NCBI GenBank assembly: GCA_963978905.1 | Contig: OZ022257.1 | Coordinates: 28,907,274-28,971,273 of the forward strand | Origin: Trichostrongylus colubriformis | Taxonomy: Eukaryota; Nematoda; Chromadorea; Rhabditida; Trichostrongylidae | Length of the DNA stretch: 64,000 bases | Direction: 5' to 3' | In this document: positions 34,920 through 45,200 of the stretch, piece after piece | Layout of the letters: each line of letters opens with the position of its first letter | Position numbering within the stretch: the stretch's first letter is position 1 | The notes under the pieces: generated by a model | What the model saw: only the letters and a program-made list of their open reading frames with translations | What the model was told of the DNA's origin: nothing | Database searches by the model: none | Position numbers and translations under genes: made by a program

Positions 34920-34992
34920 AAACAACGTGCTCAGCTATGCGTGGAGCTCATACCTTTAACCATGAAGATATGTGTTGATTGGTTATACCCAG
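34920..34992 (+). CDS. Unidentified gene, exon a
   Basis: Acceptor GGAGTCCTTCAG, donor GTAGGT; 24 codons plus one base. Confidence 0.5.
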
Positions 34993-37900
34993 GTAGGTTT
35001 ATGAAGCTTTTGGAACAGGCAGTTCCAGAATCAGAATCATGCGCATGAAACGACTTCTAGTGAGCTTTAGTTATCGTGCCGTATTGAGAGAACGTTAAGT
35101 AATGAGAGACTAGTCGATCTTTTTGGATTTACCTCACCGAAATTTCACTGAAACAGGAGCTCCAGCAAATATGAAAACGCAGTCCCCTAGTAGAACGGGT
35201 TAGGACGCCCAGGCGTTCGTTAGCTGATCATACGGTCCAGCGCTAAAACTACCAACTATTCGCTACTAGTGGGCGCGTGTACTCAGGTTCGCGAAGGCTT
35301 CATGCAAACGTGAGGCCTGCTCAATGCGAGTTTATTCTAAGTAGTTCAACCGAACGATGAACGATAGCCTGTTGGAGTAGTGTATCACTCCATTAAGAAC
35401 AGCTCGTGTTCGTATATGCTGGGTGTTGACTAATTACATTCAAAATCTGACTGATTTAACCCATACATAGTTTACAGACAAGGTTTGGTTCCCTTCTTTG
35501 CATGAGCGTTATTATTGGGTTTATGCATAATTAACGCGGCTGTTTTCATCAACTTCATTTAGCAAGCATTGGTAAAATTTAGCAAAGACGTGTTTCAATG
35601 GTTATCCGTGAACGTTTTCATCGTTGCAATCAGGGACTGCCTCCCAGTCTTCGAAACGTCAATTTCCTCTACAAAAAAAAATGCAGCATGAAAAAGCCGC
35701 ATTAATTAAGCACCAACGTAATATAATCCATCACTTCATCGCTTATAGGTGAGGTAGAAATTCATCATAATTTTTAAGCAAACGTCATTTCTAACGAGCA
35801 ATGCTTTGTAGAGAAACCGTGAAAAGCAACAGTCACTATCACGGATTCAACATTATTATCAGAGCATGATATATTGCGAGGGTACACAGACACAATTGAA
35901 TGAGTGGGTACCACATGACGTCGAAGATTATTTTTCTAACAGCCATTCTAGTGATAAAGGAGGGTGTGCGATCGTTGATTATATGGTTTCATCTAGAGCG
36001 TATCATTCCTTCTATTCTTTTTTCTTTCTTTTCGTTCTGTTATCTATCTCAAAGGCACATTCCAGGATTTTTCCAAGTGGGATCAAGTGCTAAATTGTAA
36101 AATAAAAGGTGCTGAGGAATACGACAATACATTTGGCCTGTGCGAGATTACCGGAATATATTTTTTGTCATATCCTATTGCACGAACGTTAGGCCTCTTT
36201 TGCCAAGTTGTTGCCAGCAATCGCGTCAAGATCGAACAAGCCAGCGCCACATGGCGATGGCTTGGACCTTGATGCTCTGGCTTCCTCGGCTCTGTACATT
36301 CCTGAAACTCACACTTGTGTCTCGGTAAAGGTACAGTTTACGTGGCAGTGCGTCAAACCCAATAATAACCCAACAATAAACCCCCGTCAATATCCCAATA
36401 ATCATGAAATGTGCCTCTGAGAACTCAAGGTTCTCCTACCTCTTGCGCTATCCTTTGCTATTTTTAATGTTGCGGTTCGGAATAAAATTAAATTAACCCC
36501 GATCATGAAACAAGTTATAAATAGAGCACCCAGCAGTTGTTCATCGACTGCGTCGCAGCGGATATACGCAAGATGACAGAGATTCTGAACAGGTTTCGCA
36601 GCTTTATACCCGCGGCAGGTGCCCAAGAACTGAACATTTTGACTCTCGATTACCATCTAGAGAAATGAAACGTTGTCAGATATAAAATTCTATTGCAGAA
36701 AAGAGCATGTAAACCCGAAAAAGACTCTTTGCAAATTGTGTACTGTTGTTGACAAAATTTTTGTCCCATAAACGAGCGATTGAAAAATGTGGGAAAACTA
36801 TTTCCAAATTTAGACGGAAGACAACTATTTGGAAGCAGATCTGAACGGTTTATGTGCTCGAAAAGCGACTCCATTTTTAAGCGTGACTTTGGGCGCTACA
36901 TGCTCTGAATTAACAAAAAAAAAGGGGCACAAAGTATGAAAAGCCTAATGTACAGCCTGCTGAGCTTCGACAGGATTATTACGCAAGTAACAGACATATC
37001 AAAACATAAGTAGACAGTCTAAGAGCACAACACGATAATCAGCTGGCCAAGAAATAAACTATATAACGATTGTGCGGGTTATAATCCCCGCTCACTCAAG
37101 TTCCTTAGATTTACTGGAGGTTAGTCATAATGAGAGTACTGTAATAAATATGTACAACATATATGTGGCAGCTGAAAGGAAGAATGGTGTGGCATAGTTC
37201 AATGTAGTGGTAATAGGAAATTAATGAGAAACTGTAGCGATAAGCAAAAAAAGAACACACATTACCAGATCAGATTTTACCAAAATACAGAGCCGTCATA
37301 ACCTATGGGTGCCTCCGCACTTTTGTTCTTTCAGTTCACTAAAACCTGGTGCTCCCTCAATGTTGCAAGTATAGCTGCCAAGAACGTCAATGCCGTAGTC
37401 AGCTTCTTACGCGGTATGCAATTATTCGACTAAGCGATTATGCTGGCTGTATGAAAGGAACCAAGCTGCATCAGCGTAATATAGATTTTATGCACGTTTC
37501 GAATGGAGGATCGCCTCCGGTATGTGGGTCCTAGGAAGCGAGTAGTTTCAGCTCGAGCCTCCCTTCGGCGAACGACGTTCTCTCTTTGCGCCGACGATAA
37601 ATATGCGTTTGAGGGGGGCTGCAGAATAAATGCGGCATTAGTGATTGTCCAGTAAAGCGTGGAATTCAAAGCACTTTACGCAACCTCTTGGTGATAAGTG
37701 TGCATGCCCCGTGAGAAGTCAGTAATAACACATGAACATGTTTTTAGATTGTATTCCGAAGGCTAAATACGTTTACATTGTTGTCATCGCGGAATTTGCC
37801 TTGGGTATCCGTTAACGTTGAATGTGGTCTTCAGTTACCAGAGAATGTTCGTCCAGAAATGCTCCGTAGATCCTAATATGGCTGCCGCAACACGTGTGGC

Positions 37901-40198
37901 GAATAAGCCAATGCCTTTTGCTTCAGACGCACGAAAAAGCTTCGCGGATTCTTTCCTCTTTCTTTATTTCCAGATTCGACGAAGATCACACTGCCGAGTG
38001 CCTTCTCCATTAAACGGTAGGTACTTACTATGAATGTTACCATATGGTTATCAATCGGGGTATAACTGAAAAACCAAGATTGTTAGGAGGAATGTGCTTA
38101 AATCACAGCGAGAAATTACTGGAAATTAACGAACCAAAATGAAAAACATAGGAGTGTGAGCTGTAGGCATGCAAAGGTCTTCATCAGCACCCACTCAGCC
38201 ATGAACATCGATTTGAATGAATGTCTAACTTTGACCTGAATGGGGCATTCACGATTGAGAAAATGTGCTGAGAGTACGGCTCCGACTAACTGCTTCGTTT
38301 GAACATCAGCATCGGGTCTGCGACAAGAATGACTTAGGATGAATCATTCTACATATGCAGATGTGGCGTCATAGATGTAGATATGGAGTTTGTGGATTAT
38401 GAATATGCATGCCATGCATAGTAAATGTGCGATGATGCGATTGCTCACAGTTCGGTGATCATTTATTCACCGGATGGAAATGATCATTCCGACGCACTGA
38501 TTATGAAACACGAATAAATGAGTTCCCCATTCGGCAACGAAATTCGGCAAATGCTATGGGAGACCACATATCGTGTCCAGGTCGGGTATCACTCAGCGAA
38601 TTGCGCTGTAATTTCGAGAAACAGCTCGTGATAAGCTTTTGTTAGGTTTATATTTTGAAAAAATAAAACAAGACTATCAAAAGACTCTATTTCCCAGAGT
38701 TAGTCTAGCGGCGCTAGGCTTAGACCATTCTGTTCCTAGCGCCGGGTCATCAGCGATGAATTTTTAATTAGTTCCTTGTTCCTGATAAGAGTAAATGTGC
38801 ACTGTTTCACGATCAGTAAATACTTAGTGTTAGTATTGGCAATTATTAAAGTTATATTGCTATTATTATTATAAAATTAATGTTATATGTGAATGTTAGT
38901 AGTATGTGTGAAAGTGCTACTTTCCTATTTACCAACCTAGCAATTCGCTGATACGAAACAGTGGCAAGTTTTTAGTTCAGATGCTTGCACGACAACTGAG
39001 GGATTACCGTAATCTTTTCGGTCTCGCGCTCTACTAATATATTAGATGATATATTTATTAGTTATTATAGTTAGTATATACCAGTATTACATCGTGTTAG
39101 GAGTTATTAGTATAGCGTGAATGTTAGTAGTATAAGTAAAACTGCTACTTTCCTAATTACCAACCTAGCAATTCGCTGACACGAAACAGTGGCAAGTTTT
39201 CAGTCCAGATGCTTGCACGACAACTGAAGGATTACCGTAATCTTTTCGGTGGCACGCTCTGCTAACACATTTGCAAATGTGACAGATGACAGATGACTGA
39301 TGAATTTGTAGCTCCACATGCTGATAATGCAAACGTACTTAACCTTTGGGTAAGGGATAGCAATCACGTTAAGGGGCGTAGCATGTACATAAATCGGAGT
39401 CACGTTCACATCACTTATCTACTATTTAGCTGTATCTCCATCGAAACTTCGCCATTTTTGTCCAAATGTCATAGATCAGGATTCGTGCTGTGACAAAACC
39501 TTTTTCAGCGCCGTAATACCCTTAGCTTATTCCATTTGTATGAATGTTGAAAAAAAAAACCTGGTTAGCAGTTAAAGAAAAAAGAGTGATATTAAAAGCT
39601 ATCCAGCTCTTTATATGGTAGATATTGATGATCTTGCCGTGGCTGCTGGTCCTCCTTTCTTGTTGTTAGTGTAATCATGGTTCTCAATCACGGTAGCATC
39701 GGAAGCTGTTGTGGAACCTAAATCTCACATCAAAAAATTTGCTTCAGAAATGTAATGTGGAATTATTACGCTACGGTAGGTTTGGTATAGAGGTAAGCTT
39801 GTGAGTGACTGGAAATGTCCTTCGCTTCGATTACCAGCTCAATGAGATACTCAGATTTTCGAGTTGCTGATTTGCTGGACTGACGGCTGACCCCTTTTCC
39901 GACCTCATCACATACCATTTATCAGTACCGTTAACTCCCATCTTGCTTTTCCATGCAACACTTCAGTTTGGAACTCCATACATCCATTGCTACCAAGTGA
40001 TTGCCAAGGCTTATCATGGGGATCAGTTTGGATGAGGGCTGGGCCTCTGCGACGTTCGACGATGACGCTGACGCATTCCAGGATGACGACAGCGTGAGCA
40101 CCGCAAGAAGGAGTTTGGGTAGAAATCATTTGAGGAGGGAGGGGCATCAGCTGTCGAGCCAGACCATGAGCTCGGCTCCGCTCTCCTTTGTATCATGA
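34920..40198 (+). CDS. Unidentified multi-exon gene (partial model)
   Basis: Four exons, 34920-34992, 36218-36324, 37335-37413 and 37974-38016, agree in phase at all three junctions, which is unlikely by chance. A fifth, 40009-40198, also fits but uses an AAG acceptor. The protein starts KQRAQLCVELIPLTMKICVD, continues WLYPAIASRSNKPAPHGDG and LASSALYIPETHTCVS, then TWCSLNVASIAAKNV and LPSAFSIKR. The proposed last exon has an ac­idic stretch (FDDDADAFQDDDS) and ends SAPLSFVS. I do not recognise it with confidence. The order LIPxxxxxxDWL ... W-SL ... LP faintly recalls the EST1/SMG helical domain, a guess only. The 5' end is not found. It is convergent with the bestrophin gene. Confidence 0.5.
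36218..36324 (+). CDS. Unidentified gene, exon b
   Basis: Acceptor TTGTTGCCAG, donor GTAAAG; two bases complete an alanine, then 35 codons, IASRSNKPAPHGDGLDLDAL onward. Confidence 0.5.
37335..37413 (+). CDS. Unidentified gene, exon c
   Basis: Very strong acceptor TTTTGTTCTTTCAG, donor GTATGC; 26 codons plus one base. Confidence 0.55.
37974..38016 (+). CDS. Unidentified gene, exon d
   Basis: Acceptor TCTTTATTTCCAG, donor GTAGGT; a 43-base exon encoding STKITLPSAFSIK, in phase with exon c. Confidence 0.5.
38690..38760. repeat. Imperfect hairpin
   Basis: GCGGCGCTAGGCTTAGACC is partly mirrored by CCTAGCGCCGGG 35 bases later, in the intron after exon d. Confidence 0.3.
38880..39270 (+). repeat. 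Tandem duplication of a ~240-bp unit
   Basis: The block containing ACCAACCTAGCAATTCGCTG, ACGAAACAGTGGCAAGTTTT and GATTACCGTAATCTTTTCGG occurs twice (near 38930-39020 and 39170-39260) with few mismatches. It separates exons d and the proposed last exon of the unidentified gene. Confidence 0.7.
40009..40198 (+). CDS. Unidentified gene, possible terminal exon
   Basis: Open for 63 codons after TTGCCAAG in the right phase, with an acidic then basic composition and a TGA stop. No AATAAA is visible soon after. An overlapping minus-strand frame (39908-40147) is an alternative explanation. Confidence 0.35.
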
Positions 40199-40636
40199 TA
40201 GAACACCGCAACGATTCACGACTGGCACCAAATATTCCTGCTCAGCTGGGAACACTCGTTATGTGTTCTGTCCTGGGTTAAGAATATTTAATACACAATA
40301 ACACCTCTCACCCAACTGTCTACACAGCTGCTTTCCTATGAATGAGATCTCCGGTAAATTGGTTCTCTAGTCTCAAAAGAAATAGAATGAGAATGAAATC
40401 AATTGCTCTACATGTTAAAGCTCAATGACCACAAAGGATTATAGCAGGTTCACAAAAAGCGAGACAAAGGGAAACGAGAAAAAGCATTCACACAGAGGTC
40501 AGTATCGTCTACATCATGGTAATACCTCTTTTGGCTGCGCTGGAGTCCGATGCACTACTTGAGTAACTAGGTGAGGAAAGATGGTCAAAGGGATCGTTCA
40601 CCGCGTTCACGACGCCTTCACACAAGGGACGAGTTA

Positions 40637-40791
40637 CAGTCCAGTTCACGACACCTGGCAGGGCGTGGCCCTACGGACTTGGGTGAGAGAGTACGTGGCG
40701 ATAGCGAGGGTGTCTTGCGGGGTGAGAGAGATCGATCCACGTTCATCCAAATCCGTAGGGCTCGCCCTGCCAGGCGCTGGGAAATGGACAG
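40637..40791. mobile_element. Small TA-flanked MITE, family S, copy 1
   Basis: 155 bp between TA dinucleotides. Arms: CCTGGCAGGGCGTGGCCCTA and, mirrored, TAGGGCTCGCCCTGCCAGG. The core has GGGTGAGAGAG repeats. Shares ends and core with 50239-50413. Confidence 0.6.
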
Positions 40792-41007
40792 TATGGTCAT
40801 GAATAGCACTTCCGTTCGTCGCCACCATGGTACATAGAGGTATGTAACCATGTACCGTTTGGGGAAATTTCTCGCCTACTTAAGGTTCTCATTTTCAAAG
40901 AACGGTTTCTCGTAGATTGGACTTCTCGTTTCGGTGGCTCAGAATCCAGGACGTTGCAATTGCAGCCTAGCACTATTGCTTTGGAATTGGATTTTGAAGT
41001 GACTTAA

Positions 41008-41429
41008 AGGAATCGTCCACGGAAAATGAGTTTTTGTGTTACCCATATATTTATGTTGTATTTGCCTAATGTTGCCCTCATGCAAAATTTTACGCGAAAA
41101 ATGTAAATCTGGCTGAGATACAGCACTACAAAGTGCGGTCCCAATGGGCGGGGCCTCCGTGTAAAAGGCTCGTCCCGTCTTCCGCCGCCGTTGGGAACGG
41201 AGAGTGGGACTGTTTACGTAACATTCTGTTCCTACAATGCGTCTCAGACCACGGCGGACGCGGTACGAGGCTTTTACACGGAGGCCGGCTACTGGGACCG
41301 CACTTTGTGGTGCTGTATCTCAGCCAGATTCACATTTTTTCGCGTGAAATTTTGCATGAGGCCAACATTAGGCAAGTACAACATAAATATATGGGTAACA
41401 CAAAAACTCATTTTCCGTGGACGATTCCT
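41008..41429. repeat. Palindromic TTAA-type MITE, family A, copy 4
   Basis: 422 bp; TTAA at 41004-41007 and 41430-41433. The right TTAA is also the left target site of the family B element that starts at 41434. Confidence 0.85.
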
Positions 41430-41433
41430 TTAA

Positions 41434-41979
41434 AGGCATCATTAGGGAAAGTCGACGAAAAGTAAAAGAAGTAGTGCATATGAAAGTCGAGATGTCTAGC
41501 AACAGGACAGTGCAGAAAAAACGGATGGAAATGGCCAAAAACCCGAGAAATAGGACCCCCTTCCCACCGTTGATTCTCGACGCGGACGACCCGTCCGTCA
41601 AGAGGAAAGTAGTCTGATCTAGTTTTCCTGCATGTTGCCAAGTAAACCAAGGGAATGTTTAGATATACGATAGCATCTACTTTTTGAAGTGAGCTTCAAG
41701 CTAAAACTGCGAAAGCGCGCCGCAAAACCTTTGATCCTGCCGCATCTCCTTGGCCGCTCCCACCCCAGTCAATTGGGAATTACGTCATCGGGAGGCGGGA
41801 TCAAGAAACAAAGGGAGGCGGGATCAAGAAGTCAGTGATCCGTTGCGCCGTTTCTACAGCTCGGAGGGGCGCTTTTTCACCGGGATTTCGCCACAGGTAG
41901 CCTTCCTAGGCCCAGGACTACCATGTGAGTTACTTCTTGTAGGGATTTCTCCATTACCGCATTACCCCTAATGATGTCT
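41434..41979. repeat. TTAA-type MITE, family B, copy 2
   Basis: Ends AGGCATCATTAGGG and CCCTAATGATGTCT with TTAA at 41430-41433 and 41980-41983; 546 bp. It contains an AGGCGGGATCAAGAA direct repeat near 41795-41830. It ends five bases from the bestrophin stop codon. Confidence 0.8.
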
Positions 41980-41988
41980 TTAAGTGGC

Positions 41989-42242
41989 TTATAAGAGGTT
42001 TTTAAATATTGGGATATGCAGGGATTGTCTGACAAATGACCCACCTGATATATCCAGTTTACTTTGATACGGCGATGATCTCGCTTTGTCCTTTTCCTCA
42101 AAAATTACCGGAAGCATGTCGCAGGAGCAATGAGATCCGCGAGGCGATGTTGCGTTAATATTAGGAGCCGAATGCCGCTTGCTATGCACTCCCGACTGAT
42201 CCTTGTCATCAGGTGATCTCTCACAGCAGGTAGCTTCCATTC
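41989..42242 (-). CDS. best: Bestrophin last exon (probable)
   Basis: Phase-compatible after a CAAG acceptor; [20 protein letters not shown] onward, 83 codons to TAA at 41989-41991. A possible donor (GTGGGT) inside could lead to a further exon that I cannot find. Confidence 0.45.
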
Positions 42243-45200
42243 CTTGAAGTGATGGGGGGCTTGCACCCCTATAGATCGGCGGCGTGTGCTGCCCTGGCGA
42301 GCTTATCGGTAGAGAGATGCTGGCGCAATCACACGACGATACGCTTAATGATTTGCATTGAATTAAGAAATGTTATTCGATGCAATAGAAGAAAATTTCA
42401 TAAAAGATAAAATTAAACGGAATGTTAGGCAACAATAACCGAACGACTAAGGGCCAAATGTAGAGGAGTCAAATTATGCTGAGTTTGGAAGCAAGAAACT
42501 CCAAAATTTGAAGTGTTCATGTTTCTAAGAGGCTCTAGCTCTTGAGCTCTAAAGATATAGCTCTTGCACTACGCAACTTCGAAAGAAGACCAAGTGAAGG
42601 AGTGAGTATTGAAGACTCTCAAAACCTATTCACTATATTGTTCTAACATTGAGCAGCTTACTTGGAAATGTTATCATTGTTGTCCTCTATTGTTGTTACA
42701 TCACGAGACGTAGTGCGATGTTTGAATGCAATTGCACCTGAACACAGTGAAACTCAAATCTTGAGCGAATAATGTCGCTCCGCTGCACCCTCACGGAAGG
42801 GTGCTTACATACTTAGTCGTCTTCCACCATTGCGGATTTTCTTCATTAGAGATTTCACTGAAGGAGATGACTCAGATGGTGGCAACATGATGCGTGGCAC
42901 CGAGAGCCTTTGTGAGCTGAAATCACCGTCTTTCTTCAATACATTACGCAATAGGTTTCTGTGGAAGCGTGGGTTTTTTTCAGAGGCATATTCACGGTGA
43001 GAGCACATCTCAACCACTCTACATGCTCTCAGATGTGGTGGATCTTCTTTACAAAATTAATTAACGATCTTCTGAAAGTTCATGAGGAGCTCGCGGCTCG
43101 GTTATAGGTACCAGAAAGATGACATGTTCCACTGAATTCTTGTTGGGCACTACACATCACCAGGAAGGGTGGCTAATATGGTTTCCGAGCATTTGACCCT
43201 CACTCAAACCTCCCTTCACTTTCATTTCATAAATTATGATGAGTCATCGCAATTGAAGCATGTCGTTATTTTAAGATGTTGAGACCCGCGATGAAAAAGA
43301 AGGCACGATTTTAAAAATTTATGAGATGGAAGGTGCAGCTTCTCAAAGGGTTAATATTCATGCTATTCGCGAGAAACCACTTTGCACCCTCTCACACAGA
43401 CTGCCACCTTTCTTGCTTGTCACATCTTTCTCTTGAACATTCAAATTTTAGCCGGTGCGAACTGCATCTGCATGAAGGTTATCTGGTGGTTTCCATTTCG
43501 TTCTCGAAGCAGAAGCACGTTCTTCAGCGGTGTTATAGTTTCCAAAAGATCGGATTACAGTACCGTGGATATTTTTTTGACCGACCTAATAAGTGAAATT
43601 TTACAAATGTAGTGGAACCAAACCTGGCAACAAGTCCCTTCAGCAGAATTCTGATTCAAAATCAGTTTAGCCTATTACCTCCTGTTGTCTTCTATAACAG
43701 GGAAAATGCAGTCTTGGTCGGTTTCTCCATCCCACATCGAGGCGCGGGAACATTTAGTGGCACGTCGAGGTCGAACCATGAACGACGGCTCTGTTGAACT
43801 GAGCCTGTAAAATGCAATTCGCTTACGCAATATGACCCGCTTCAGCTGAATGATCGCCTTTAAAAAGCTACATGTGAACACAGCTGCCGATTTGGGGATT
43901 GACTGGCCGCGCGGCACTTTCTGCGGTATATAATGGCTCTGGCAGTTTGTCGCTCCAAAACGAATCTCGATCAATTGGAGGGTACTTATCGTAGCACTCT
44001 TCAACCGAGAATCCAACCTGTAACAGTTTCAAGTTATTTTTGCTAACTATCTTGTTGAACAAGACAAAATGGATGGTAGAGGGACAACAAGATGTCAGGA
44101 GGATTCGACAAAGAGGATTACATGAAGACCTCTCACAAAGCTGTCATGTAAATAATCACCTGGAGATTTCTGTCGATGATCCAGTTGCTCTCGAAGTCAT
44201 CATCGTCTTCGCCAAGCGGATTGAGCAGTACCTCAGCTACCTATACAAAGAAGATGGAGGTTTCAAATACATAGTTTTTCGAGACGTGCCCCCATCTATT
44301 CTGTGCAAAATATTGGTGGCATCTGCACGAGCCTCAGAATATCCAGAAATGCGGGGGTCGGGCGGTGTTCGCGCCAGTACCCATAACAACGCAGACAATT
44401 CTTGCACCAATTCAAACTCTGAAGGGATGTAACGCTTGTTTGGCTTCGACGGTCATAGATGCGGATTTTGATCTGCGCACCATGTCAAAGACAGTACGTC
44501 ACTTGTTGTCGTAAAACGGAGTTCACGACGACTCATCGAAGACATACCAGCACCGAGGATAATTTGGAGGCGGGGTCTCCTACAGGGCTCAGAGAAGAGG
44601 AAGGAGCTCAGTCGAGCGGGCGGCTCTCCTTGGTAATCCGGCACGACGGCGACCTCAGTGGCTCGCTGGTACTTGATTACGGTAACAGGTGGTGGCGGAA
44701 AGCGGGTGCGAGGCAAATCTTCCTGCCCCTTGCGGACCCACACCAGGAGCGACGTAATCATGGAAAAAAGAAAGGAAAACAATAGAAACGAGCTCTAACA
44801 ATCTCGTCGCAGGAGAATGGATAGCAGTAGCATGTACGTATTGTAACTTGTTTCATCGAATGGTTGTAAATGGTAGTAAAATAAACTTATGATACAATGA
44901 GAGTACAACAGAAGGAAGAACCACCAAAACCCTTTGAGACCGTGATGCAGTCTCAAAACCTGTCGCACAATTACCTTCGCTTCCCTACCTATTTTGACCA
45001 AAGAAAATGATCTTTATTGAAGTTTCTTCAGTTATGCCAACGAGGTTGTTAAATGGAATTTTATTGATAGCCCAACGTTTCGACCAGATCGTCTTCCTCA
45101 AAGGCCTAAACGTGACTCAAGGTATAGGATTTGGTCCTCTATACCACCAAGCGTCTCATCCCTCTCCGGTTCTGACGAAACATCAAGGAATCGCCGGAGA

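Noticed and set aside
44040..44432. Plus-strand 130-codon frame
   Set aside because: It is antisense to two well-supported bestrophin exons (44017-43872 and 44240-44160) and is a shadow of them.
44453..44782. Minus-strand 109-codon frame with a hydrophobic start ([16 protein letters not shown])
   Set aside because: It looks like a possible signal-anchor protein, but it lies within a bestrophin intron on the same strand, does not fit the bestrophin frame, has no recognised domain and no partner exon.
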